Of a DNA stretch of 64,000 bases, positions 32,922-44,401 are shown in pieces. Under the pieces are notes generated by a model. The model was given only the letters and a program-made list of their open reading frames with translations, had not been told where the DNA came from and did no database searches. The translations under genes and the position numbers were made by a program. This DNA comes from Vandiemenella viatica (Eukaryota; Arthropoda; Insecta; Orthoptera; Morabidae), in NCBI GenBank assembly GCA_031002005.1, contig CM061914.1:14246148-14310147 (forward strand), written 5' to 3'. Position 1 is the first letter of the stretch. The number at the start of each line of letters is the position of its first letter.

Positions 32922-34121
32922 CACTGAAGAGCCAAAGAAACTGGTACACTTGCCTAATATCGTGTAGGACCCCTGCGAGCACGCTAGACAATGCGGCATG
33001 GACTCGACTAATGTCTGAAGTAGTGCTGGCGGGAATTGACACCAGGCATTATGTAGGGCTGTCCATAAATCCGTAAGTGTACGAGGGGGTGGATATCTCT
33101 TCTGAATGGCACGTTGCAAGGCATCCCAGATATGCTCAAAAATGTTGATGTCTGGGGAGTTTGGTGGCCAGTGGAGGTGTTTAAACTCAGAACAGTGTTC
33201 CTGGAGCCACTCTGTAGAAATTGTGGACATGTGGGGTGTCGCATTGTCCTGCTGGAATTGCCCAAGTCTGTCGGAATGCACAATGGACATGAATGGATGC
33301 AGTGATCAGTGTATGTACGTGTCATCTGTCAGAGTCATACCCAGACATATCAGGGGTCCCATGTCACTCCAACTGAACACGCCCCACACCATTACAGAGC
33401 CTCCACCAGCTTGAACTGTCACCTGCTGACATGCAGGGTCCATGAATTCATGAGGTTGTCTCCATACCCGTACATGGCCATCCACTCGATACAATTGGAA
33501 ATGAGAGTCGGCAGACCAGGCAACATGTTTCCCATCATCAACAGTCCAATGCCAGTGTTGATGCACCCAGGTGAGACGTAAAGCTCTATGTCATGCACTC
33601 AGCAAGGGTACACAAGTGGGCCTTCGGCTCCTAAAGTCCATATCAATGATGTTTCATTGAATGGTTCGCACACTGACACTTGTTGATGGCCCAGCATTCA
33701 AATCCACAGCAATTTGTGTGAAAGGTTGCCCTTCTGTCATGTTCAATGATTCTCTTCAGTCGTCGTTGGTCTCGTTCTAGCAGGATCTTTTTCCAGCCAC
33801 AGCGATGTCAGAGAGTTGATGTTTTACTGGATTCCCGATATTCACGGTGCACTCGCGAAATGGTCATATGGGAAAATCCCCACCTCATTGCTACCTTGGA
33901 GATGCTATGAGCCATCTATCGTGTGCTGACTCAAACACCATGTTCAAACTCACTTAAATCGTGATAACCTGCCATTGTAGCAGCAGTAAACCATCTAATG
34001 CCTTCACCAGACACCTGTTGTCTTAAATTGGCATTGCCTACCACAGCGCCGTACTCGGAGTGTTTACATATCTCTGTGTCTGCATAAACATGCCTGTACC
34101 AGTTTCTTTGGCCCTTCAGTG
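32922..34121 (-). mobile_element. Tc1-type transposon, first family
   Basis: The 1200-bp element is flanked by TA. Its inverted ends are CACTGAAGAGCCAAAGAAAC and (right, complemented) CACTGAAGGGCCAAAGAAAC. The minus strand encodes a broken transposase. Confidence 0.93.
32960..33790 (-). pseudogene. Tc1 transposase, broken (first family)
   Basis: The minus-strand frame 33306-33566 reads HVAWSADSHFQLYRVDGHVR and GGGSVMVWGVFSW. The frame 32913-33290 gives QQDNATPHMS and SPDINIFEHIWDALQ. These are the three catalytic blocks of DD34E transposases. The first Asp (WSDES in relatives) is replaced: the sequence has WSADS. The second D and the final E remain. A frameshift lies between the two frames and the N-terminal DNA-binding region is degraded. 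Confidence 0.82.
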
Positions 34122-34123
34122 TA

Positions 34124-34914
34124 TATTCTTAGGGAACAAAAGCTCTATAAAGTGAATACATTTAACATTTGAATAGGAGAATAAGCACCGCTTACCAAAG
34201 TTGAAGACTGCTGTGGCATTGAAACATGGAAATAGGATGTGATATTAAATGATTTATGGCTTGTTTTAAATCCACTGTATCATGAATCCTTATATATAAA
34301 AAGAATGACCCTTAGGAACATTAGGCTGTGATCAATTGTATATCAGGTCTTGTACCAATGACTTTATAACAAGTATATATATTTTTAAATATATTTTCAC
34401 TATCATTAAATTTAAGTGTCTTGTGGTGTAGAAATAATGGGGTATGAATATGAAAATATTAATTTCATAAAAAATATGAGAAAGTACCTTTATAAAATTA
34501 AATAAAAATTAAGTATCCAAAATATAACAATGTACCCCTAGTAAAAAGAGATCTGGAAACATAAGAATAAGAATGAGCACAAAGGTTCAACAATAGTAAA
34601 TCTCTATAGGGAAAAAGTAAAAGCTTTAACAATAGATGAATTAAGTAGTGCAAAAAAAAGAAGATAGACAAGCTTCATGCAAAGTTATATTAAGTGCAGT
34701 ATTATATAAAGAGGTTACTACACATATTCAACATGTGCTGGCAGTGAGAAAAATACCAAGACACTCTAGGCCAACCAATTCACAAGAAAGGAAGTAGTAA
34801 TGTCTGCAATTTATAGTGGCGTAAGCATACTGAATGATAGAAGGACAGAAGATGCTGGAGAGGTCTGTGCTCCTGGCAGACTTTGCTAGAGGCAGGATGA
34901 TGATGACTGTTGGA
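34124..34914. other. intergenic, no gene recognised
   Basis: It contains the short dispersed repeat shared with 23033-23092 (at 34168-34232); otherwise nothing is supported. Confidence 0.5.
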
Positions 34915-36059
34915 TTTTTGAAAATAAAGAGAAGTACAGAAACTACAAACAATACTAGGAAAGTGGGGTGATTAAAGAGGTTGGCAAGAAGAGAACATAA
35001 CAGAATTAAGAGACAGTGAGGCAGTAGGGAATACTTGAAACAACTAAATAAGGAATTAATAACAACAAAGAAGGTGGCTAATATTAGTGGTGCAAGGGGA
35101 CCAGTTGAGCTATGTGAGAGAACTGAGCTGAGAGGAAGGAAAATATTGAGACAGCAGAAGTTACTGGGGATTTCAAAAAGACAGAGATATTGAGTAACTG
35201 GTTCAGTGAGACTGTTAGAGACAATGATTCAGAAGGTGTAAATTAGAGAATGAACTTATCAACACAATTAGAAATGGGCAGACTAAATAATTTGAAATTC
35301 ATTCTGAGGAAGTAACTAAGAAAGCTAAAAAAGCGAAAGGAGCTGGTGTAGATAATATTACTATGGATGTGTTAAGACAACAAGATGTGACATTGAACAT
35401 TATCTTGAAACTTTATTTAAACTGAGTCTCGATACTTGTTGTTTACTAGTGGACGGGAACACTGTGCTAGTAATACCAGTCCACAAAAGAGGGGTAACAA
35501 ATAAGGTTGAAAATTAGTGGCCAGTAAGTTTAAAATCAGTGATACATAAATTAATGGAGATATTTGTATGCAACGACATCAGATGTATCTGAACATAAAT
35601 GGTTTTCAAGAGGACAAAATGGCTTTAGACATGGATAATCTCAGTTAGGGGGCTATATGGAAGATATTTTGAATGAAATAGATAAGGGAGGCCTAATTGA
35701 TATTGTACACTAGATCTTTCGAAGGTATTTGATAAATTGAACCATTAAATGGCGCTAAATAAAGTAAAAACTATTGCAGTTTATAAAAAATTGTATTACT
35801 GGGTAAAAGAATTCTTAAAACAAAGATTGCAAAATGTTAGGGTAGGAAACACAGTATAAAAGGAAGTGGATACGAAAATGGGAGTGCCACAGGGTAACAT
35901 ATTGGGACCATTACAATTTGTCATTGTAATGAATGATTGAGTTAGTGGATTTTGTTTGCAGATGGCATATTGCCACATAAGAGGATCAAAATGGTAGGAG
36001 ACTGTGAGCAGCTGCAGGAGGATCTGGACAGGATGTCTAGATGGGTAGGGATGAATGTA

Positions 36060-37479
36060 CACTCCTGGAAATTGAAATAAGAACACCGTGAATTCATTGT
36101 CCCAGGAATGGGAAACTTTATATACACATTCCTGGGGTCAGATACAACACATGATCACACAGACAGAACCATAGGCACATAGACACAGGCAACAGAGCAT
36201 GCACAATGTCGGCACTAGTACCGTGAATATCCTCCTTTCGCAGCAATGCAGGCTGCAATTCTCCCATGGAGACGATCATAGAGGTGCTGGATGTAGTCCT
36301 GTGGAACGGCATGCCAAGCCATTTCCACCTGGAACCTCAGCTGGACCAGCGTTCGTGCTAGACGTGCAGACCGCGTGAGACGATGTTTCATCCAGTCCCA
36401 AACATGCTCAATGGGGGACAGATCCAGAGATCTCGCTGGCCAGGGTAGTTGACTTACACTTCTAGAGCACGTTGGGTGGCACGGGATACATTTGGACGTG
36501 CATTGTCCTGCTGGAACAGCATGTTCCCTTGCCGGTCTAGGAATGGTAGAACGATGGGTTCGATGACGGTTTGAATGTACCGTGCACTGTTCAGTGTCCC
36601 CTCGACGATCACCAGAGGTGTACGGCCAGTGTAGGAGATTGCTGCCCGCACCATGATGCCGGGTGTTGGCCCTGTGTGCCTCGGTCGTATGCAGTCCTGA
36701 TTGTGGTGCTCACCTGCACAGCGCCAAACACGCATACGACCATCATTGGCACCAAGGCAGAAGCGACTCTCATTACTGAAGACGACACGTCTCCATTCGT
36801 CCCTCCATACACGCCTGTCGCGACACCACTGGAGGCGGGCTGCACAATGTTGGGGCATGAGCGGAAGACGACCTAACGGTGCACGGGACCGTAGCCCAGC
36901 TTCATGGAGACGGTTGCGAATGGTCCTCTCTGATACCCCAGGAGCAACAGTGTCCCTAATTTGCCGGGAAGTGGCGGTGCGGTCTCCTACGGCACTGCGT
37001 AGGATGCGACGGTCTTGGCGTGCGTCCGTGCGTCACTGCTGTCTGGACCCAGGTCGACGGGCACTTGCACCTTCTGCCGACCACTGGCGACAACATCGAT
37101 GTACTGTGGAGACCTCGCGCCCCACATGTTGAGCAATTCGGCGGTACGTCCACCCGGCCTCCTGCATGCCCACTATACGCCCTCGTTCAAAGTCCGTCAA
37201 CTGCACATACGGTTCACGTACACGCTGTCGAGCATGCTACCAGTGTTAAAGACTGAGATGGAGCTCCGTATGCCACGGCAAACTGGCTGACACTGACTGC
37301 GGCGGTGCCCAACCGCTGCGCAGCTAGCGCCCTTCGACGGCCAACACTGCTGTTCCTGGTGTGTCCGCTGTGCCGTGCGTTTGATCATTGCTTGTACAGC
37401 CCTCTCATAGTGTCCGGAGCAAGTATGGTGGGTCTTACACACCGGCGTCAATGTGTTCTTATTTCAATTTACAGGAGTG
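36060..37479 (-). mobile_element. Tc1-type transposon, second family, nearly intact
   Basis: The 1420-bp element is flanked by TA inside the LINE. Its 27-bp inverted ends differ at one base; they begin CACTCCTGGAAATTGAAATA on the left. The GC content is visibly higher than in the surrounding sequence. The minus strand carries an almost complete transposase frame. Confidence 0.95.
36222..37225 (-). pseudogene. Tc1 transposase, one stop and one catalytic change
   Basis: The translation on the minus strand runs YVQLTDFERGRIVGMQEAGW with TYRRIAQHVGREVSTVHR (first helix-turn-helix), then RRPGSRQQ and a TGA stop at about 37036. It continues with RTATSRQIRDTVAPGVSERT (second helix-turn-helix), RVVFSNESRFCLG, LFQQDNARPN and LDLSPIEHVWDWMKHRL. 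The first catalytic Asp (FSDES) is Asn here; the second D and the E are intact. It cuts and pastes element DNA in active relatives. No in-frame ATG is obvious before GMQEAG, so the start is uncertain. The single stop and D-to-N change suggest a fairly young but inactive copy. Confidence 0.9.
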
Positions 37480-38027
37480 TAAATACACAGAAGCATCATC
37501 TTAGATACACAGATAAAAAACTAATGACTGATTACAATTATAAGGTGGGGAAAGAATTGCTTGTTGAGTCTAGAGATGTAAATACCTTGGCATAACATTT
37601 GATAGCAAAGTCAACTGAGCAGGATACATTGGTCAGGTAATAGGAAAAGGTTACAAAATTATTCACTTGTTGGAGAGAATGATGAGGGAATGTACCAGAG
37701 AAGTGAGGGAATTGGGATACAAAATGTTGGTCAAACCATTGCTTGAATATGGTAGTGTACTATGGGACCCTCATTGTGGGTATCAAATATAGTTAGAGAG
37801 TCTGTAAAGAAGGACTGCTAAATTGGTCTCTGTAAGTTACTACAGAACAACATCAGCAAGTGATACGATGAAAGAGTTGGAGTGGGATTCATTGGAAGAC
37901 AAGAGGAGGGTTGATAGAATCTTGGGAGTGTACAAGGCATGGAAAGATATTGTTGGAAGAATTAGGAAAGGTGCTTGGAATGGAAAAGATGACCATGACA
38001 ACAAATTGGCACATGATATCATGCATA

Positions 38028-38438
38028 CAGTGGCGTAGCTAGGTCAACAAGGGCCCCGGTGCAAAAAATTTATTTTGGGCCCTCAGGCCAGACGGGCGAC
38101 CTTTTTTTTGCTTTGTGTGCTGGTAGGGGCCCCCTGAACTGAGGATGAGGGCCCTTGAATTATTCTTTAGGGGCCCCTGAGCAGAGGTTGGGGCCCCCCT
38201 GAGCACAGCGAGGGCCCTTAGTGAGGGGCTCTTGTACTCTCAGGGGCCCCTTAGGCGACGGTAGAGCTAAAAAAAAAAAGGTCACCAGTTTGCCGTGAAG
38301 GCTCGTGGGGCCCTCTAAACTGCGCTTGAAGGCCCCTAGAGGTGCGCTTTGGGGCCCCTTGAGGTATGCTTGGGTGCCCCCTGAGCGTGAGGGCCCCGGT
38401 GCACTGCACCGCCTAGCCCCATAGTAGCTACGCCCCTG
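38028..38438. mobile_element. hAT-type MITE, 411 bp
   Basis: The 8-bp duplication catgcata (38020-38027, 38439-38446) flanks inverted ends CAGTGGCGTAGCTA and (right, complemented) CAGGGGCGTAGCTA. The interior is a series of GGGGCCCCxxGAG-like repeats. Removing it restores the LINE frame (...HDIMH|KIVRRFSFIGK). Confidence 0.92.
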
Positions 38439-38689
38439 CATGCATAAGATAGTGAGAAGATTTTCTTTCATTGGCAAATGGGTCAGAGATTGGAATAAGT
38501 TACTAAGAGAAATGATAAAAAATTTACAATAAATGCTAAAAGAATTTAAAGTTGAAATTTGTAGAGGGAGATAGTAGATGGGAAAGAAAGGGGAAACATT
38601 GGTGTGTAGGGAAATTACCACAAGAACAAGTACTACATCACAATTAAATTAAATTTAACTTGATGTTTCAGGAACATGTGTTTTTAGAA

Positions 38690-39720
38690 AAATTCTATGT
38701 GTTGTAGGTAATGTATTAATATTACAAAAACTTATTGAAATAAAGAACTGGTATTTTGTTGATCTGGACAAAGCATTTGGCTATGTAAACTGAGAAAAGT
38801 TATGGCAGTTATGTACCCACTAACAAAAGATTCCTGCAACAGCTAATTACTCATTCAAAGCTGTTATTCTAACATGAGTTTTAAGATAATTGGTGGAAGT
38901 AAATATGCCCACACTTTAATATATGTATAGGGCAAACAGGAAGTGGGAAAAAATTGAACTGATTGAAATCCAAATAGATAAAAACCATTTCCATAACATG
39001 CTGTTATTTTTAAATAACATTGTGTTAATTGGTCCAAAAACAAATCTACTTACTACATGAAACAGTAATGACATATTATCATAAGTTATGGTTAAAGAAA
39101 GAAAACTAAAGTAATGGTACATTAGGGCAGAGAAATAAAAATAATAATAATAGTAATAATACTAAGATAGACACCATTAGGATAGGTCACACTTTTTAAG
39201 TAGTTTTATAAAATATGTGGATTTAGAAAGAGCACCGAGCACGGTGGGTGAGCGGTTAACATCCTGGCCTCGTAGTCGGGCATTCGAATTTGAGTTCTCC
39301 ACGGTTTCCCCAAATCACTACACGTAAATGCTGTGATGCTTCCTTCAAAGGTCCGTGGCCGAATTCACTCTCGTTCCTTGTCTCCAGTCCCATCCCACCT
39401 CTAATGACCTCAATGTCAATGAGGTGTAAAGCCATAAGAAAAACAAATTAACAAATATCTATTGATTTTTGGAATAATCTCTAAAGTATGGTGTTTAAAA
39501 ATAAAGCCAGAGTAGACTACAAAGTTTGACCCAATAACACACAAGACATTTTAGTTGCACTTTACTGGTTCATAAAAGTGGATTACAATATAAGAAATAG
39601 TTTAAAAGCTTAGAACAGCTGCAGTGAAACTTCTGAAGAGGATTAAAGGAAAGTAACTGTAACTTTAATCAATAGAATAAAAACCAGTAGATTAAAATGG
39701 ACTGGATAAAACAGAATGAA
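38690..39720 (+). pseudogene. LINE RT fragment, second type, split by a SINE
   Basis: Translation near 38745 gives WYFVDLDKAFGYVN, the RT palm block (VDLxKAFDxVN). Near 39650-39700 it gives a basic stretch ending RLKWTG, resembling the RxxWxGH C-terminal block of RTE-type LINEs. The SINE at 39233 lies between. The coding sequence is badly degraded. Confidence 0.5.
39233..39444 (+). repeat. tRNA-derived SINE
   Basis: It starts CACCGAGCACGGTGGGTGAG, an A-box-like segment, followed by a B-box-like gggcattcgaattt. A tRNA-unrelated body then includes ccacggtttccccaaatcac, aatgctgtgatgcttcc and ctaatgacctcaatgtcaatg. A minus-strand copy lies at 48092-48305. RNA polymerase III would transcribe such elements; they are mobilised by LINE proteins. 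Confidence 0.8.
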
Positions 39721-40859
39721 AGAAATTAAAAATATGTATATATATATATATGGCACACATAGCGATGATGCTGTTGCATTGGCTGGGCAAGTAAGTTTTT
39801 ATGGCACAAAACAGGTTAAAGGCCTAAACTGAGTTGTAACAATAGATAAATTCAGTGGGTACTTGTAGTTGTTTGCAGAGAGTAAAAGTCATGTAATTTT
39901 TTATGAAATTTAATGTTTAGTAGAATTATTGTACAAAATCTCACAACAATGAAAAATGACAACTTACTGTTATAAAGTAATTGTAAAAGATTATTTTACC
40001 TTCCAAGTTGGTTACCACTGTCTTCTCACCCAGGGGCGGCCCTAGGGCGGTGCGAGCAGTGCGGCCACACCGGGCGCCGTTATATGGGGGGTGCTGAAAA
40101 TGCAGGGATAGATAGTCTGCGCAAAAAATGGAAAATAAATTCTGTAAGAAACTAAAACTAGCTTGCTGTTCATATATTTCAATATACTAAACATCCAGAA
40201 GAGTACATAAATGTAAGAGCTTCAGCTTAATGTATGTTGTCATAGAATCAAATCAACTCGAGTAAGCGAATCAAGAAAATCACAACTACAGTAGTCCCAT
40301 AATTAGCACTCTCCGGTGCCGCACCACTCCTCCCACGCCTGTTTCCTACCTATTGTGCTTAGTCTCGGAATTTGTTCACTTGCGTGTGCAAGTTTATGGG
40401 GCGAGAGTCAACCGATTACTAACAAGTTAGAGCTTAGGTGATTGCAGAAGACATGTAGCTACCTTAACAAAAATTTGGTGCACAATAATTAAAAAGAAAA
40501 TAAAGCAAAACCAAGGCGAAATTGAGTAGGCTTCAGAACTGATTGCAAAATTTTTTAGAGTTGAGAAGTCACCTTAATCGTCGTCATCAGAACTATTTCT
40601 ACACACGGCAGAAGAAAACATATTTAATAGAAGATCTTCAGACAAGATTCGTGATGATAAACAACAGCAAGTACGTGTGAGAAGATTTAGATATGGTTCA
40701 AACATTGACTGCAGTTCAGAATATTAGAGAATAGGGTATACAAGACATACCACCACCATCGACTACTGAAAGTACAAATTATGGTGTTATTTCAAAATGC
40801 TCACTCATTGACTCTGCAGCCAGAGATGAAATAATTATTCAAGCAACAAAATAATCCAA

Positions 40860-42986
40860 GAAAAAAAATTACGTACATATTTTTCAAATACACATTTTCA
40901 AAGAGTAATGCAACACTAGAAACTTATCAAAGAAGATGGCTTGTTTACTCTAGATCTGCAGATAAAGTACATTGTTTCTACTGTTATTTATTCAACAGAA
41001 TGTCTCTCTGTTATTTAATGGCTGAAACTAGTTATCAGAGCATCCCAAAACTCACGAAACTTCAAATCACCAGCTCGCCATCCTCAGTTGGACAGAAGCG
41101 GCGATTGTATTAAAGAACTTCAGTGAAATACACAAGCATTTGTAAATACAGATTGAAGACGAAAAGCCACGGTGGGTTGCTATCCTTGAATAAATTATGT
41201 CGAAAGCTTTTTTAAAATAATTTATTTACTTTTTAACATGCAATAATTTTTTATTCAGACAAAGCCTTGGATCTGAAACACTAAATACTTCTAATAATGG
41301 TAAGTTCCTGGATATATTGCAACTGCTAGGAATATATGACCCTGTTATGATGTAGCATCTCCTTCGTATTGCTAATAAAGAAACTAATGTCTATTCATCA
41401 TCACCATCTTCTTCTTCTTCCGTCTCCACTTTCCCGGATGTGGTGTAAGAGTGCTCTCCGCTTTTGCCTGTCCAAGTATGTAATAAAATTTTGGCTATGG
41501 ATAAATCATCTAAATACTTTTCCATCACACTGAATTGACCACCTGATGTCAGTCGCATCGAACAATTACCAGTAACATTCTTTTTGTTGACACTAATTAA
41601 GACGAAGTCCAAGTGCGTGAGTACTTCATTTCACACAAGCCAGAAAACGACTCTTTGGGCCCTAGGAGCTGGACTCACTGGCCTGTTTTTGATACTTTGC
41701 AAAGTTCGATTTGGATATTAATGATTGTTGAGACCAAAGATACGACAGGATCCAATGGAGGAAACAAAGTAGAGCCGGATTAAGACATGCAGTAAATGCG
41801 AACAAGAGGCTCTTCATTTGCTTTACGTAAAGTTTTGGACGTAAAATGAAACAACACATTTACAAAGTTACCTTTCATGATTTAATATGGGAAAATTTAG
41901 AGATAGCAGTAGCCAAATCAATACTGTAAGTAAATAATTTTCTATACTAATTAAAAACAGATAATTAACAAAACATGGGTGCGAGGACCCCTGAGGGCGC
42001 GGGGCTCGTGGCTAATCTGGTACTGCAACATATGTGTCTAGAGCAGAATTCTGGACCAATATCTTCGAGCAGTTTTTAATTTGTGCAGCCATCATTAAAT
42101 TTGATAATAGCAGGTGCTGCCAAAGCACAAGTTAAATCGATTTCCTTGTCCGTATTTCTTTAAGAAATGTTTTGTTCTATTATCTCAATCAACAAAGTGA
42201 TGGGAAGTGATATCCAAGAACTTAGAACTATTGCCAAAATATTGGTGAAACTTGTTTAGAGAATCGAGTTTCTAGCCTCGCTGCACTACGTTATCACTAA
42301 TTTTCAGTTCGCGATGCCCTTTTGGAAACGAATTATTCAGTTGCAACAATATACTCATTGTCCCTCAGCCAGATCAGAAAACAATTAGAGTTCAAACTTT
42401 CAATGGTTACTACGTATTGTTTCAAGTAAATATTGTAAGCAAAGCTTTGCAGCCCGAAACACTTAACAATTGCTGGAAAGCAGATCAGAGTTTGAAAAAG
42501 ACCACCGGGCTTATTCGTCGGCTCTGATAACAGCTAGAGAAATCGCTTCTCAGACTGGGACATATATTATTAAGCCAGTCAGATCCCCCAAGAAAGGATA
42601 AATTTATCAAGTATGAGGCCGTAGATGAGTTAGTAATAGATCCGGAAATATTGTTTATAATGAACGTGTTTAAGCATATGCTTGATACACTTGAGAATCC
42701 AAATTTAATGATACAGACTCGTTCTTACACATTTTCGAAACAATTTCTCAAAAGTCCAAATTGGAATAATCCCGTGAATATTTAGAAGTAAGTTTAACTG
42801 ATGGAGAGGAATGTGACATATCTGGTTGAGGAACTTTCTAACTGAAACTATTGTTGATGAGGCTTTGGGACTTCAATCAGCAGAACCCATAACAGTTCAA
42901 CCTATGAAACAAAATGGTTGGCAGTATGTATTTCCGAATGTGTGGACAGCACTTTCAATTTTGATAAATATACCTGTAACTGTAGC
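40860..42986 (+). pseudogene. hAT transposase, ZMYM1/DUF4371-like, decayed
   Basis: Broken plus-strand frames give, in order: SNATLETYQRRWLVYSRSAD then KVHCFYCYLF (TTF-type zinc finger) near 40905; SETLNTSNNGKFLDILQLLG near 41275; KYFSITLN and PPDVSRIEQLPVT near 41515 (the catalytic iilDxxPDvSHxEQ block, Asp changed to Asn and a stop inserted); FDLDINDC near 41705; REIASQTGTYIIKPVRSPKK near 42535; and FPNVWTALSILINIPVTVAK near 42930. The last is the C-terminal hAT dimerisation block, cut off exactly where the MITE at 42990 enters. The order and spacing are those of a complete hAT transposase. Confidence 0.75.
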
Positions 42987-42989
42987 TAA

Positions 42990-43676
42990 GGGAGTGTGCA
43001 TAAACAACGTGGCTTGGTCTGGGGGGGGGGGAGGGGGGGTCCAAGACAGGTCACGTAGCTTTCCATACATATAATTTTTCATAATTAAAATGAGGTACAG
43101 AACACACAACAGCATGTGAAATTCATTTTCTTTATTTAATTATCGCCGTGTGTAATTTACAATGGTCTGAGAAGAGAAAATGGTAAAAAATCGTTCCTGG
43201 AATCAAAAGGGAAAAAAGCCGATTTGTTTCTGGAAATTATCGCAGAATGCAATCAGTGACCGATATGATAAAGGAGCTGGAATGGGATTCATTGCAAGAC
43301 AGGAGGAGGATGAGGAGGGTCATGGGAGTGTACAGGGCATATACTGGTGATGAGGCATGGAATGATGTTGCAATAGGTATGAAAAGTAGTGCATGGAAGG
43401 GAAAAGATGACCATGACCACAAGCTGGCACTCGATTTCAGGCACAAGGGTGTGGGAAGATTCTCTTTTTTAGGTAAGGGTGTCAGGGATTGGAATGAGTT
43501 ACCAAGGGAAGTGATTAATAATTTACCGAAAACTTTGAAAGAATTTAAGGATAAAATTTGTAGAGGGCAAATGTAGGTAGGTGCAGGATAGGGGGACGAT
43601 GGGTGTGTAGGGAAATTGCCACCGGAGCATGTGCTCCATTGCAATTAAATTAAATTAAATTAAAAGCCATGTGCTA
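42990..43676. mobile_element. Harbinger-like MITE, reverse copy, partial
   Basis: From GGGAGTGTGCATAAACAACG onward it is the reverse complement of the MITE at 8114-8503, through poly-G, CACGTAGCTTTCC and ATTAAAATGAGGTACAGAAC. TAA precedes it (42987-42989). It is interrupted by the LINE tail at 43221-43661, resumes as agccatgtgcta, and is cut by the LTR-like block at 43677. Its far end is not found. Confidence 0.75.
43221..43661 (+). repeat. CR1-like LINE, 5'-truncated 3' end with TSD
   Basis: It encodes SVTDMIKELEWDSLQDRRRM near 43250 and KGVGRFSFLGKGVRDWNELP near 43445, followed by a 3' end gccaccggagcatgtgctcc and a (TAAAT)n-like tail. The flanking duplication aaaagcc (43214-43220, 43662-43668) marks target-primed insertion into the MITE. 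The frame 43247-43576 is open, making this the best-preserved copy of the C-terminal tail in the window. Confidence 0.88.
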
Positions 43677-44098
43677 TGTTATTATTAACAGATAAGTCGA
43701 ATCCATCGTGGAAAGAGCAGGAGCCGGGCAGGTTGAATGGAGTTCTCTGTTCGAGATTGATGGCTCATCAGCGAAGGTAGGCTGTGGATATCACTCGTAC
43801 AGTTGAGAGTAACTACGAGAACACAGATGATACAAGGATCCAGTTTATTAGGCTCAGTCTCACAATACACAATGACAGATAGCGGAGTGATGTTGCCTCG
43901 ATATTCTGGCATGAAGAGAGCTCTGTGTACAGTGTGCTGCCCTTAAGTAGCCTCTCGTAGATGTCACTGCAGTCACTGTGGCGCTGGAATGCTGCTTGCT
44001 GTGTCTGTGGCACCATCTAGTAGCTAGCTCCATACACCAGATCCAACAGATAAATACTATCTTCTGCACGTGGCTTTGCTCGAGTGGAATTCATAACA
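43677..44098 (-). repeat. LTR-like block, 422 bp
   Basis: On the minus strand it starts TGTTATGAATTCCAC and ends TAATAATAACA, so it has TG...CA ends, with an AATAAA signal near the middle. No matching target duplication is visible, so it may be a solo LTR with eroded flanks or a misplaced boundary. Confidence 0.45.
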
Positions 44099-44401
44099 CA
44101 GTCATACACATATTCGTAATCAAATCCCATGGAAGCTATTGTTTCGATCGGGTTAAAAGTAGATAGCCAATACATAATTCCAAATTATATTCTAAGTCTT
44201 TCAACCGTTTCTATATGAAACAGTAAAAACATCCAAATAAAGAACTTTTACATTTATAATATTAGTAGGATGTAAAAGTATGTTATTTTCAGTCTATTTA
44301 CATGGACACCTTAATTAGGAATAAGCGACTGAACATTTGGGGTGCCACAATGAGATCTCGCTCCACCTGTAAAACTTGCTAGGGTCGCCCCTGTCCTCAC
44401 C

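Larger units (their letters stand above)
34915..38658 (+). pseudogene. CR1-like LINE copy, split by a Tc1 and a hAT MITE
   Basis: Blocks parallel to the copy at 26290-29058 are present: AKGAGVDNITMD near 35340, KWFSRGQNGFRHG near 35600, and GGYMEDILNEIDKGGLID near 35650. VGKELLVESRDV then lies near 37545, SDTMKELEWDSLEDKRRVDR near 37860, and the 3' tail with TTAAA repeats near 38640. The element is broken at 36058 by the Tc1 (36060-37479) and at 38027 by the MITE (38028-38438). Removing each insert rejoins LINE sequence. Many stops also interrupt it. Confidence 0.82.
40031..44393 (+). mobile_element. hAT transposon, 4.4 kb with nested insertions
   Basis: The ends CAGGGGCGGCCCTAG and (right, complemented) CAGGGGCGACCCTAG are flanked by ttctcacc (40023-40030) and tcctcacc (44394-44401), a 7/8 match. 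It contains a decayed transposase and, near its right end, a MITE, a LINE tail and an LTR-like insert. Confidence 0.88.

Noticed and set aside
33106..33581. Plus-strand frames of 90-102 codons
   Set aside because: Antisense shadows of the first Tc1 transposase.
36571..37590. Several plus-strand open frames, including one of 143 codons
   Set aside because: They are shadows of the GC-rich minus-strand Tc1 transposase and show no protein motif.
40060..40110. CpG-rich start of the 4.4-kb hAT as a promoter island
   Set aside because: The GC-rich stretch is only the element's terminal region, matched at its other end.
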